A stretch of DNA of 29,268 nt from an uncultured Prevotellaceae bacterium (GCA_947303695.1 CAMYYX010000005.1:1-29268), one strand, 5' to 3'. Positions 1 to 8,725 are shown, counted from the stretch's first letter. Program-made: numbers and translations. The notes: generated by a model from the letters alone, not told the origin.

Positions 1-493
1 CGCAAGAACCACCATAGCCTGGGTTAGCACCGTAGAAGGTTGTACTGCCACTACCTATACCAGCAGCTTCCCCATAGTCATTATTTTTACTTTTAGCCCA
101 GAGTGAGCCGGTACCGTCAATAGTGAGCGTCTTGTTCATAGGCACGAAGATGCCGGGGTAGCCATAAAAGAAATTACTCACACTATCTTTTCCCTCGACT
201 ATGATTGTTGCATTTCCCAAGCAGGTAAGTCCAGCACATGGATGTTCTAAATTAATTTGATTGCTCATAATGACAGCATCACGTAGCGTTACCCTCGCAT
301 CTTCTGCAATCAGAATCCGTACAGTTTCCTTCAGCTTGCCCGTCACCACATCGCCATTCTGCAACGTGAGGTCAGCAGTGACTGTAGACAAATCAATGAT
401 TGAAACCACTTTGTCATCATCATCCTCTGAGCAAGCCGCGAAACCCATCACAAGAGCCGCAGCCATCAATAAGAATAAGTATTTCCGTTTCAT
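1..493 (-). CDS. Lipoprotein with carbohydrate-binding-like domain, 3' part cut by window edge
   Basis: This is the N-terminal 164 residues of a surface lipoprotein; the rest lies beyond position 1. The ATG at 491-493 opens a signal peptide (Lys/Arg start, hydrophobic run, lipobox GFAAC with the Cys at residue 21), followed by an acidic SEDDDD stretch like the export tag of surface lipoproteins in Bacteroidota. After that come short beta strands and the motif AAGIGSG, which I associate with the secreted carbohydrate-binding domain family of the Cthe_2159 type; that assignment is from memory and moderate. A good Bacteroidota promoter (526-557) lies just upstream, which supports the start. Function beyond likely cell-surface glycan binding cannot be told. 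Confidence 0.75.
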   Translation of the reverse strand, partial: MKRKYLFLLMAAALVMGFAACSEDDDDKVVSIIDLSTVTADLTLQNGDVVTGKLKETVRILIAEDARVTLRDAVIMSNQINLEHPCAGLTCLGNATIIVEGKDSVSNFFYGYPGIFVPMNKTLTIDGTGSLWAKSKNNDYGEAAGIGSGSTTFYGANPGYGGSC

Positions 494-525
494 AAGCTTG
501 GTTATTAGTATGTTGTTTTCGTTCG

Positions 526-557
526 CAAATATAGTACATTTCCCCGAAACTGCCAAA
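526..557 (-). promoter_or_regulatory. Bacteroidota sigma-ABfr type promoter of the lipoprotein gene
   Basis: On the minus strand TATATTTG (526-533) matches the -7 consensus TAnnTTTG, and TTTG (554-557) sits 20 bases upstream as the -33 box. The predicted transcript starts about 25 bases before the ATG at 493. Confidence 0.7.
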
Positions 558-589
558 CTTTTCACGCAGAATTGTAAGCATCAGGCAAG

Positions 590-621
590 AAAAGAGCGGG
601 AAGCTGCATGGCTTCCCGCTC
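590..621 (-). terminator. Rho-independent terminator after the esterase-like gene
   Basis: An 11-bp perfect stem (594-604 with 611-621, GAGCGGGAAGC) with a 6-base loop is followed on the minus strand by TTTTCTT. It lies 35 bases past the stop codon at 656 and ends the transcript of the alpha/beta hydrolase. Confidence 0.85.
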
Positions 622-655
622 TATGTTTACTCCTTATTTATATATATAGAGAGAA

Positions 656-1534
656 TCAACGGCGTGCGTTGAGCCACTTCTCCAGAGTGGCGAGCATCTC
701 GTTGCGGTAGGCGAACCACTGTCCGAAGCCGTATCCGTGACCACCGTTAGGGTAGACGAAGAGGGCGCACTCGTTGCCAGCCTGCTTCATGGCCGTGTAG
801 TAGGCAACGGCATTGGTGACGGGTGGCACGAGGTTGTCATCGCTCGAGAGAACGAGGAATGCAGGTGGAGTCTCGCGTGGTTTCACTTGAAGGTTCGTTG
901 AGTACTCACGAACGAGGTCCGCATCTTTCAAACCTTCTTTGCCGAGGAAGTTCTCGCAAGAGTTCTGGTGAGAGACCTTCTCGTCCATCGATATGACGGG
1001 GTAGAAGAGGATGGAGAAGTTAGGACGCACGGCTGGTGCCGATTTGGTTGAGATGACCGAAGCCAGATGTCCGCCGGCCGAGAAGCCCATGATGCCGACC
1101 ATCTGTGGGTTGATGCCCCATGCGGTGGCTGAGTCGCGTACGATGGTGAAGCCTTTCTCGGCATCGCTGATGGGGATGGTACGGTCGCCCTTAGGCATGC
1201 GGTAGTTGACAACGAAATAGGCAATGCCGTGTTCGTTCATCCAACCCGATGCCAGTGTGCCTTCGTGCGAGTTCGATAGAACGGAGTATCCGCCACCTGG
1301 AATGCCTACGACGGCTTTTCCGTTCGGTTCCTTCGGTAGGAAGCACACCATTTGTGCCGATCCGTCGGGAGTGAGGTTCAGGGTAAATTCACGTGCTGTC
1401 TTGTCGCTTTTCTGTTGCTGTTGTTGCGGTCTGCCCATTCCGAACATGCCGCCGAATCCTTGTGCCATTGCTGCTGTCGTGATGCAAAGTAATCCGACTG
1501 ACAGACCAATTTGTTTTAGGTTGAATTGTTTCAT
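656..1534 (-). CDS. Secreted alpha/beta hydrolase, carbohydrate-esterase-like
   Basis: A 292-residue exported alpha/beta hydrolase, probably removing acyl groups from plant polysaccharides; the substrate is inferred only from family resemblance to acetylxylan-esterase-like proteins. Visible are a signal peptide (residues 1-25, ending AMAQ), a Gly/Met/Gln-rich linker (26-42), an oxyanion-hole GGGY (80-83), the nucleophile elbow GFSAGG with Ser152, a likely acid in SSDDN (Asp232 or 233) and the catalytic His266 in GGHGYG. The reading frame is open upstream to 1762, but the ATG at 1532-1534 is the one that gives a signal peptide and does not overlap porE. It lies 58 bases behind porE on the same strand and may share its transcript. 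Confidence 0.85.
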   Translation of the reverse strand: MKQFNLKQIGLSVGLLCITTAAMAQGFGGMFGMGRPQQQQQKSDKTAREFTLNLTPDGSAQMVCFLPKEPNGKAVVGIPGGGYSVLSNSHEGTLASGWMNEHGIAYFVVNYRMPKGDRTIPISDAEKGFTIVRDSATAWGINPQMVGIMGFSAGGHLASVISTKSAPAVRPNFSILFYPVISMDEKVSHQNSCENFLGKEGLKDADLVREYSTNLQVKPRETPPAFLVLSSDDNLVPPVTNAVAYYTAMKQAGNECALFVYPNGGHGYGFGQWFAYRNEMLATLEKWLNARR

Positions 1535-1592
1535 AAGTAAAAAGGAATTAATTAAATTGTCTATTTGTTTGATAGTTTTTTCATGGAATTGT

Positions 1593-3668
1593 TTAATCGG
1601 CATCTTCATCTTCTTCCCTCGATTCTGCCGCAGGAGCCGCCTCGTCGGTCTGCGATTTGTCAGGCAGTTCGCCTTCGATTTCCTTGAGGGTGGTGCCGTA
1701 AGTGGTACGGAGCACGCGGAACTCGGTGCGGCGGTTGATGGCATTGCAGATTTCCTGCTCATCGTCCTTCAGTTTCAGAATATACTCCTCGGTGAGTGTA
1801 TCGCCTTCGTTGAGGAACTTATGTGTGTCGGCTAGACGTCGTCTGACAACTTTCGGACGGCTCTCGCCATAGCCGACAGGACTGAGACGGTCGGCCTTGA
1901 TGCCGTGTTCGATGAGATAGTTAACCACCGACTCGGCACGTCGTTGGGAGAGGCGCTGGTTGTAGATATCCTCACCCTTGTAGTCGCAGTGAGCCGCCAA
2001 CTCTATGGTGATGCTGGGATTCTCGTTCATCATGATGACAAGGCTGTCCAATGCATTGGTCGAGGCTTCGGTGAGTGTGGCCTTGTCGAATTCATAGAAG
2101 ATGTTGTTGATAAGTACGGGAACGTTGATTGGTGGCAGTGGGAACTGCATGACGTACTCTTCGCTCTCTTGTGAGGGTTCGACCATGATTTCCTGCTTAA
2201 TGTTCAGGTAGCCTTTGCAAGTGCCGAGGAAAACGTATTTGACATTCGGTTTCAGCACCATCGTGAACGAACCGTCGCCTCGCACGCTCAGCTTCTCGTT
2301 CGTTCCGTCGTTTCCTACCACATAGACCAAAGCTTCTGGCAGTTCGTAGCCGTCCTTCTCGTACAGCCAACCTGTAACGGTTTGGACGATTTCTGGCAGT
2401 TCGAAGCTGTAGATGTTCTCCCAACCTTTGTTTACGTCGCCACGACTTGAACAGAAGAATCCTCTATTGTAAATGCCTTCGAAGGTCATGCCGAAATCGT
2501 CTGCGCTGCTGTTGAGCGGATACTGTTGGTTTTCGACAATCCATCCTTTGATGCTGTCGGGAGTAGCCTTGAAAATGTCGAGACCGCCCATTCCTGGAAG
2601 TCCGTCGGACGAGAAATAGAGGTCGCCATTAGGTCGGAACGATGGGAACATCTCATTGCCGGGTGTGTTGATGGTTTGTCCCAGATTCTCCACACCTCCG
2701 AATCCTTCTTTTGTGATACGAGTACGCCAGATGTCGTAGCCACCTAATCCGCCCGGCATATCGCTCACGAAGTAGAGCCATTCGCCATCAGGACTGACAG
2801 CGGGATGGGCGTATGAGGAGAGGGTATCCTTGCTGATTTCACACTTCGCCGGCTGTCCCCATGAGGCATCGGAACGAGTGGAACGGAATATCTCAGCGTA
2901 ACGAGGGTAGGACGGGTCGGAACTGCAACGGGTGAAATAGAGGGTCTTTCCGTCAGGCGAGATGCAGCTCACGCCTTCATCATATTCTGAGTTGATGGCC
3001 GATTCAATCTGCTCGGGTTGCTTCCATTTCTTGTTCTCGTCCTTCTTTGCGTAGAACATATCAGCGCATTTCACGCCACTGATGCCGCTGAGGTCGTCGC
3101 CCGTCGCATCCTTGCGGGTGGAGGTGAAGATGATTTGGTCGGCATCATCGCCGAAGAGCATCGGTGAGTAGTCGGAGCGTGAGGAACTGAACAGCGCCTC
3201 CTTCTTCACCTGATAAAGGTTTGGGTTGGCTTTCCACAGAGGAGCCAGGTCACACGACTGCAATCCAGCCATTGCTAGCTGGTTTGTCTCGTCAATGTCG
3301 AGAAACGCGGTAAAACTTTCACGTGCTCCTTTATAGTTTGCCAGTTTCAATTGCTGGAACCCTAGACGGAGTAGGGCGGTAGAGTCGGTGTGGTGGTAGC
3401 GAACAGCATTCTGAAATGCCTGCATAGCCTTCTGCGGATTATTGATGTGTTCGTAGCAAAGACCCATGCGGAACGAACGGTCAGCACGCAAGGCTTTGTC
3501 CTTTGTCGGGATACGCTGGTACGACTTCTTATATTGCTGTGCTGCCTTGTAGTATTCGCCCATTGCGTAGAACTGTTCACCTTTCTTGAAGCTGATATTC
3601 TCGTTGCTACAAGCCCAGCAAAGAAACGTTACGATCAATATGATGAGTATGTGGATATTCTTTCGCAT
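1593..3668 (-). CDS. porE: PorE-like T9SS lipoprotein (TPR, beta-propeller, OmpA domain)
   Basis: A 691-residue outer-membrane lipoprotein with the domain order of PorE, the T9SS component thought to tie the secretion machine to peptidoglycan. In order: signal peptide with lipobox-like ending at Cys20; TPR helices (about 25-135); WD40/PD40-type propeller blades with recurrent SPDG-LYF and GG-DI motifs (about 155-425); a small carboxypeptidase-regulatory-like beta domain (430-505); an OmpA_C peptidoglycan-binding domain (515-650, with FYEFDKA, LSQRRAESV and NRRTEFR); and an acidic tail (665-691). Length agrees with PorE (around 670 residues as I recall). There is no TAnnTTTG box upstream; instead a two-part element at 3676-3702 is shared with porT. 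The main alternative is a generic OmpA/PD40 protein, but the extra beta domain favours PorE. Confidence 0.82.
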   Translation of the reverse strand: MRKNIHILIILIVTFLCWACSNENISFKKGEQFYAMGEYYKAAQQYKKSYQRIPTKDKALRADRSFRMGLCYEHINNPQKAMQAFQNAVRYHHTDSTALLRLGFQQLKLANYKGARESFTAFLDIDETNQLAMAGLQSCDLAPLWKANPNLYQVKKEALFSSSRSDYSPMLFGDDADQIIFTSTRKDATGDDLSGISGVKCADMFYAKKDENKKWKQPEQIESAINSEYDEGVSCISPDGKTLYFTRCSSDPSYPRYAEIFRSTRSDASWGQPAKCEISKDTLSSYAHPAVSPDGEWLYFVSDMPGGLGGYDIWRTRITKEGFGGVENLGQTINTPGNEMFPSFRPNGDLYFSSDGLPGMGGLDIFKATPDSIKGWIVENQQYPLNSSADDFGMTFEGIYNRGFFCSSRGDVNKGWENIYSFELPEIVQTVTGWLYEKDGYELPEALVYVVGNDGTNEKLSVRGDGSFTMVLKPNVKYVFLGTCKGYLNIKQEIMVEPSQESEEYVMQFPLPPINVPVLINNIFYEFDKATLTEASTNALDSLVIMMNENPSITIELAAHCDYKGEDIYNQRLSQRRAESVVNYLIEHGIKADRLSPVGYGESRPKVVRRRLADTHKFLNEGDTLTEEYILKLKDDEQEICNAINRRTEFRVLRTTYGTTLKEIEGELPDKSQTDEAAPAAESREEDEDAD

Positions 3669-3675
3669 ATTATTC

Positions 3676-3702
3676 TAAACGTAAAAACTTAGTTTTTATT
3701 GC
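3676..3702 (-). promoter_or_regulatory. Candidate ECF-sigma promoter of porE, shared with porT
   Basis: Reading on the minus strand: GCAATAAA (3702-3695), 6 bases, GTTTTTACGTTTA (3688-3676), 7 bases, ATG of porE. The same two blocks with identical spacings precede porT at 11036-11062. GCAAT and CGTT are 16 bases apart, as in ECF-sigma promoters (GGAAC-N16/17-CGTT type). That this is a SigP-like promoter is inference. Confidence 0.55.
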
Positions 3703-3713
3703 CTATGAGCCAC

Positions 3714-3745
3714 AAAAAAGTTGCCCAAACCGAAGTCTGGGCAAC
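3714..3745 (-). terminator. Rho-independent terminator after the large surface protein gene
   Basis: The stem GTTGCCCAGAC/GTTTGGGCAAC (11 bp, one G-T pair) with a TTCG tetraloop (3720-3745) is followed on the minus strand by six T (3719-3714). It separates the 1170-residue gene from porE, which therefore needs its own promoter. Confidence 0.88.
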
Positions 3746-3760
3746 TTTGCTATTTGTACT

Positions 3761-3788
3761 CTCCCCCTCGGGGGAGTTGGAGAGGGGT
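3761..3788. repeat. REP-like GC-rich palindrome
   Basis: CTCCCCC-TC-GGGGGAG (3761-3776), followed by TTGGAGAGGGG, is a compact palindrome in an otherwise AT-rich spacer directly behind the stop at 3793. From memory, closely similar C/G-rich hairpins recur in intergenic regions of Prevotella-like genomes, so I take it as a member of a dispersed repeat family. There is only one copy in this window. Confidence 0.45.
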
Positions 3789-3792
3789 TTAT

Positions 3793-6700
3793 TTACTTCA
3801 AGAAGTACTTCTTACCATTAATGATGTTCACACCCTTCTGAGGAGCTGACATCTTCTGACCAGCAAGGTTGTAGATGCCTGAAGCGGTCTTGTTAACCTT
3901 GATTTCAGAGATGCCGTCATCTACAGATGGTCCGTAATAGATGAGGTGAACATAGTTGATGTTCATGTAGTCGTTAGTAACTGATTTTGGCTTGTCGATA
4001 CCAAGAGTAAGCTTGCCGTCTTCAGGAACATTGATTTCGATGCGAGTGATGTAATAACCAGCTTCGAACCAAGCTACATAAGCACCTGTGTTGTAAGGAG
4101 CGTACAGAGTCTTACCGTTCAGTGTAATTGTATTTGCTCCAGAACTTGCTAAGCTCTGTTCGAGCGCATACTCACTGTTGCGGTGCAGATAACCGATGAC
4201 AGTAGTGTCGGAAGTAGTTCCGAATACCCATGCATTCTTGTCGCCTTCTGGATCAGCCTCGTAACGAGATGCATCGCCAGCAGGATCACCTGCACGATAA
4301 GCACCCTGAGCTTCGATGACATACTTACCAGCAGGCAGACCTACGACTGTCTGATAGAGGTGAGATTCGCCTCCGTATGAGCTGAATGTATTCTGCTTGT
4401 AACCATTGCAAGAACCGCGATCCCATCCAGGAACATTCTTGTCTGAGTTACCAGTATCCTGATCGAGGTCTGGGTTGATCATTACACAAGAGTAGTCGAT
4501 TGGGTTCTCCTCTGATGCTTCACCTTCTGGCAATCTGAATGCAGTCACGGCGCGACCTGCAGCTGTGATCAATGCTCTGCACTCTGCATCGGTCTCACAT
4601 CCTGTCATCTGTACTGCCTGCAAATCGTTCATCAGTTTGATAGCATCATCTACTCTATCCTTTGGTGCAGTTTCCATAAACTCAAGGATAGCATTGTTGA
4701 GCAGTTCGATGGTTGACTCAAGTTCTTCGTGCAACTTAACAGAAGCCTTGGCATCTTCGATAGATGTGAAGAATGCGCTGATGCATGACATCAACTTATC
4801 TTCGCTTGCAGACTTGATGGCTGCAATTGCATTGGCCATGTTGTCACGTGCTTCTTTTGACATAACAGAACCCTCGAGTTCATCGGCAGATTCCTGTAAC
4901 TTGTTTGTTACAACAGCAACTGCTTCAGGATCAACACCTGCATAGTAAAGATGGAAGTTGTCGAATGTTGAGTAGCAAGCATCACGTGGAGCAGATGGCT
5001 CACGAACACCGAATGTCAACTTACCATCGTCAACTACATAACCGTAAATGGTATTGAGGTAGAGTTCCTTCTTTTCACCGAATGCCTTAGCGATGTCAGC
5101 ACTACTTGCTGGAGCCCACTTGCCTTCTTCGAACTGATAAGAACCACTGCTGAGTTCCTGATCGTAGTAGTCGTCGAATGCGTTCATGAGAGGGCTTGAG
5201 ATGTTGTTTACATAAACCTCAGCGCAGATGTCACCAATGTTGCCGGCAATATACTCTTCATAAGCTGTGCTCTCGCTTGCTGTACGATAGTAACCCTGAA
5301 CAGTCAGCTTGTAGATACCAGGCTTCAAACCTGTGATGGTCTGTGAGCAGTCGTATGTGGTGTGATAAGCAGTCACAACAGGGTTGCCTGTGTTCATAGC
5401 CTTCACGTCGGCTGAGTTCTTAGGATTCCAAGTCCAACCAGTGTTACCCTTGTTGAAGTCTGGGTTGAAGATGAGGGCAGTCACTTCGTCGCCTTGCTTT
5501 TCATTTTCAGCAATGTACTGAGCAACCTTATCATAGATCTGGCTTCCGATGTTTGCACAATAGTCGGCATCGGCAGCACCGTCTTCGTATTTGCTTTCCA
5601 TCTCCATCAGGTCATCACCGAGGTCCTGTGCCAGAGCAGGGAACGAACCAGCGAGTGCTTCCTGATAGTCTGTTACGTCAGCAATAGCTGCTGCCAATTT
5701 CTCGTAATCCTTTACAGAAGCAACGAGGGCATTGTAAGCTGCTTTCAAAGCTGCAATCTGCTCTTCGAATCCGTCAACAGCGTTCTTTGACTTGTTCATC
5801 TCTTCTGCAAATGCTTCCTTCACTTCGCTGTTTGCGAATACATCATCAAGGTCAGGATATTCACCTTCATACTGTTCTACCAGACCTTCCAATACTGGCT
5901 GGTTAGGATCGGTTACTTCACCGTAGTAAGTGAGTACGAAGTTGTCGGCTGCAATCCAGCTTGCTGTGGTTGATTCTGTGAGGAATCCAAGTTCGATGTC
6001 GCCTTGCTCGTCGAGTGCGAAGGTGATTTCGAAGTGCTGAGGCATCTGATCGTCTGTTGCTACCTCACGACGGTTCTCTTTCTCTCCGCCCTTCACATAC
6101 ATATAAACACCTGTTACAGCTGGTGCACCTGCCTTCTGGAATACAGCGATGGCATCGCAACCAATCTTATACTTACCTGCAGGCATGTTCTTCACGATGG
6201 TGTACATCTTACCGTCACCCAACTTGTTGGTGTCGACATTGTAAGTAGGACGCCATGCCTGGATGAAGTTGCTGATAGCTACTTCGCCGTTCTGGTAGCT
6301 GTCACCCTGATAGCCGCTTGCGCTTGTCGAAGCAATGTCAACAGTCCATCCTGTAGCGTCGCCTGTCTCGAAGTCAGGATTCGTCATGAACGATGTTGCA
6401 TCCTTCGGATTTGAGTTCGAAGCTCCAACGAGCTCTGTACCGATTCGGTAGTTGTAAACATCTTCCTGCAACTGTGTGTTGGCTGCATCGAGCTGTTCTG
6501 CAGTAGAAGCAGTGTTGTTGTAAACAGTTTCTGCTGCTGTTACGCTTACTTCTGGATATGTCTCCTTTACAAATGCGATATAATCGCCCAACTTAACAGC
6601 TGCGTTGTAGTTTGTTACAGCTGTCTGGTATGCATCGTATGTTGCCTCTGGGATGAATGCCCAAGTGATACAAGCGTCAGTGATTTTCTCGTCAGACAAC

Positions 6701-7305
6701 ACGTCGATCATAGGGGTGAGGGCCTTACGCTGACTATCTGTCCAATCTTCGTCATAGATGTTGAATCCCATGAACGAATAATCCTTCAGGGACTTCATCT
6801 CGGCAGTGAATTCAGCGGTATTGCTTTCTGATACCTTGAACTTGTAGATGTTGCCGTCTTCCTTAATCATTTCCCAAGCAGGATAGGCATCTTCTTGGTT
6901 TGCATAGTCGACATACATTCTCAGTTCGTCAACAGCAAACACTTTCTGCCATGAGTCGCTGTGCCAGTTGATGATGTAGACAGATTTACCATCCCACTCC
7001 TTGGTTATCGTTCCGGTCTCGTCCTTAAGTTCATACTTGGCTACGAATAGTCTGTGACCAGTAGTGTTGATGACAGCATGGGTGTTCCAAGTCTGGCCAG
7101 TGTGCGTGTCGGCACGACCGTTAGTCAGGAAACCGTCACCTTCGATGTTGTAAAGATAATAATAAGTAGTGTCGCCAGGGGCTACACTTGACAACTTTAC
7201 GTCGGCATAGTCAGCCGAAGTAATTTTCGGAACTATCCATCCCTGGGCAAACGCCATCGTTGCCACGAACGAGATCATCCCTAACAAAAAGAATTTTCTT
7301 TTCAT
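3793..7305 (-). CDS. Large modular secreted surface protein, probable T9SS cargo
   Basis: An 1170-residue exported protein of unknown function. A signal peptide (1-20, ending AFAQ) is followed by a beta-rich N-terminal region with a ricin-like YYYLYN...GFLTNG start (about 45-190). Three beta-sandwich modules, each opening with NPDF or NPDL and containing (K/P)AGKY or PGIYKL plus a closing Y-Y-G strand, lie at about 306-463, 612-789 and 942-1126; they resemble galactose-binding/CBM folds. Helical FIVAR-like spacers lie at 220-290, 465-605 and 795-935. The last 44 residues (GIYNLAGQ ... GVNIINGKKYFLK) form the short sorting tail seen on many Prevotella surface proteins, which I read as a T9SS C-terminal signal. 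A promoter at 7374-7404 and a terminator at 3714-3745 make it a single-gene unit. Glycan or matrix binding is inference; no catalytic site was recognised. Confidence 0.85.
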   Translation of the reverse strand: MKRKFFLLGMISFVATMAFAQGWIVPKITSADYADVKLSSVAPGDTTYYYLYNIEGDGFLTNGRADTHTGQTWNTHAVINTTGHRLFVAKYELKDETGTITKEWDGKSVYIINWHSDSWQKVFAVDELRMYVDYANQEDAYPAWEMIKEDGNIYKFKVSESNTAEFTAEMKSLKDYSFMGFNIYDEDWTDSQRKALTPMIDVLSDEKITDACITWAFIPEATYDAYQTAVTNYNAAVKLGDYIAFVKETYPEVSVTAAETVYNNTASTAEQLDAANTQLQEDVYNYRIGTELVGASNSNPKDATSFMTNPDFETGDATGWTVDIASTSASGYQGDSYQNGEVAISNFIQAWRPTYNVDTNKLGDGKMYTIVKNMPAGKYKIGCDAIAVFQKAGAPAVTGVYMYVKGGEKENRREVATDDQMPQHFEITFALDEQGDIELGFLTESTTASWIAADNFVLTYYGEVTDPNQPVLEGLVEQYEGEYPDLDDVFANSEVKEAFAEEMNKSKNAVDGFEEQIAALKAAYNALVASVKDYEKLAAAIADVTDYQEALAGSFPALAQDLGDDLMEMESKYEDGAADADYCANIGSQIYDKVAQYIAENEKQGDEVTALIFNPDFNKGNTGWTWNPKNSADVKAMNTGNPVVTAYHTTYDCSQTITGLKPGIYKLTVQGYYRTASESTAYEEYIAGNIGDICAEVYVNNISSPLMNAFDDYYDQELSSGSYQFEEGKWAPASSADIAKAFGEKKELYLNTIYGYVVDDGKLTFGVREPSAPRDACYSTFDNFHLYYAGVDPEAVAVVTNKLQESADELEGSVMSKEARDNMANAIAAIKSASEDKLMSCISAFFTSIEDAKASVKLHEELESTIELLNNAILEFMETAPKDRVDDAIKLMNDLQAVQMTGCETDAECRALITAAGRAVTAFRLPEGEASEENPIDYSCVMINPDLDQDTGNSDKNVPGWDRGSCNGYKQNTFSSYGGESHLYQTVVGLPAGKYVIEAQGAYRAGDPAGDASRYEADPEGDKNAWVFGTTSDTTVIGYLHRNSEYALEQSLASSGANTITLNGKTLYAPYNTGAYVAWFEAGYYITRIEINVPEDGKLTLGIDKPKSVTNDYMNINYVHLIYYGPSVDDGISEIKVNKTASGIYNLAGQKMSAPQKGVNIINGKKYFLK

Positions 7306-7373
7306 GATTGTTTCGGATTTTAATTAGGTTATCACTAAGTAATTTTTTAATAGTTGGTCTGATTAATATGTGG

Positions 7374-7404
7374 CAAAGTTATATAAAAATCTTTAGATTG
7401 CAAG
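7374..7404 (-). promoter_or_regulatory. Promoter of the large surface protein gene
   Basis: TAACTTTG (7374-7381, minus strand) matches TAnnTTTG. CTTG (7401-7404), 19 bases upstream, is one mismatch from TTTG. The predicted 5' leader is about 60 bases. Confidence 0.6.
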
Positions 7405-7435
7405 CATTTCGACATGTTTTTTCATAAAAAACATC

Positions 7436-7474
7436 AAAAAAAGCGCAAAAAGAATCAAATCTCATGCGCTTTTT
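7436..7474 (-). terminator. Rho-independent terminator after ackA
   Basis: The inverted repeat AAAAAGCGCA (7438-7447) with TGCGCTTTTT (7465-7474) has a 17-base loop, with A or T runs on both sides. It lies 23 bases past the ackA stop on the minus strand. The symmetrical A/T flanks could also work on the plus strand, but no plus-strand gene ends here. Confidence 0.75.
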
Positions 7475-7496
7475 GAACTATTTCCGTTAGAGTTGG

Positions 7497-8699
7497 TTAC
7501 TCCGAACTCTTAACTAATTCCAACGTATCCGTTGCAATCATCAGTTCCTCGTCTGTTGGGATGACGCATACGGTCACCTTGCTGTCAGGAGCACTGATGA
7601 TATCCTCGGTGGCACGAACAGAATGGTTCTTGTCTCTGTCCATCTTCACGCCAAGGAATTCCAACCCGTTGGTGGCACCTTCACGTACTTCCCACTGGTT
7701 CTCGCCTGCGCCACCTGTGAAGAGGATGATGTCTACACCACCCATCGCTGCTGCATACTGTCCGATGTATTTCTTGATGCGGTAGGTGTACATCTCCTTG
7801 GCCAGACGCGCTTTGTCGTTTCCTGCTTCGATGGCAGCAAGGATGTCGCGGAAGTCGCTCGACGCTTCGCTCACACCGGCTAGTCCTGATTTCTTGTTCA
7901 GAAGGTTGCTGATGCCTGCTGTGTCGAGCCCCAGCTTGTCCATGAGGAAGGTGACAGCTCCAGCGTCGATATCACCACTACGGGTACCCATGATAAGACC
8001 TTCGAGTGGCGTAAGACCCATTGAGGTATCCACACACTTGCCGTTCTTCACAGCTGCGATGCTGGCTCCGTTACCGATGTGGCAGGTGATGATTTTCTGT
8101 GTTTCAGGTTTCACACCCAGGAACTCGCATACACGCTGGCTGACATAACGGTGGCTGGTTCCGTGGAATCCATAACGACGTACGCCGTATTTTGTGTATA
8201 ACTCATAGGGAAGGGCATACATGTAAGCGTAGTCGGGCATCGTCTGATGGAAGGCAGTATCGAACACACCTACTTGTGGTACATTGGGCAGACAGGCCTT
8301 TACAGCATTTACACCCTTGATGTTGGCTGGGTTGTGGAGTGGTGCAAGGTCATTACAACTTGCAAACACCTCCATTACCTCATCGTTCAACCGCACGCTC
8401 TTGTTAAACTTCTCACCACCATGTACCATACGGTGACCTACAGCCTCGATTTCGTCGAGGGATTTCAGTACAGCGGTCTCGCCTTCAGTCAGGCACTTGA
8501 AGATGAGCTGCACACCTGCGGTATGTTCAGCAATAGGTTGATCTATTTGTATCTTCTTACCATTGAGTTTTACTTTGATGAACGAGTCGGGCAGGCCAAT
8601 CTTTTCGATTCCTCCCGATGTGATGACCGACTTGTCGGTCATGTCATATAATGCATATTTTATAGAACTGCTGCCACAGTTGAGTACTAATATTTTCAT
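7497..8699 (-). CDS. ackA: Acetate kinase
   Basis: A 400-residue cytoplasmic enzyme that makes ATP and acetate from acetyl phosphate and ADP, the last step of acetate fermentation. Full family length is present. Visible signatures are LVLNCGSSSIKY at the N-terminus, HRMVHGGE with the substrate-binding Arg, the DTAFHQTMP motif with catalytic Asp, CHIGNGAS of the nucleotide site, and PTDEELMIA with the metal-binding Glu near the C-terminus. It follows pta by 26 bases on the same strand, so the two steps from acetyl-CoA are made together. A terminator lies right behind it. Confidence 0.97.
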   Translation of the reverse strand: MKILVLNCGSSSIKYALYDMTDKSVITSGGIEKIGLPDSFIKVKLNGKKIQIDQPIAEHTAGVQLIFKCLTEGETAVLKSLDEIEAVGHRMVHGGEKFNKSVRLNDEVMEVFASCNDLAPLHNPANIKGVNAVKACLPNVPQVGVFDTAFHQTMPDYAYMYALPYELYTKYGVRRYGFHGTSHRYVSQRVCEFLGVKPETQKIITCHIGNGASIAAVKNGKCVDTSMGLTPLEGLIMGTRSGDIDAGAVTFLMDKLGLDTAGISNLLNKKSGLAGVSEASSDFRDILAAIEAGNDKARLAKEMYTYRIKKYIGQYAAAMGGVDIILFTGGAGENQWEVREGATNGLEFLGVKMDRDKNHSVRATEDIISAPDSKVTVCVIPTDEELMIATDTLELVKSSE

Positions 8700-8725
8700 T
8701 GTTCTTTAATGACTTATGTGTCGTT

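Noticed and set aside
261..710. 149-residue plus-strand open frame at the left end
   Set aside because: It runs antisense to the lipoprotein start, its promoter and the terminator at 590-621.
1535..1762. N-terminal extension of the alpha/beta hydrolase
   Set aside because: It would overlap the porE coding region and bury the signal peptide; the start at 1534 is better.
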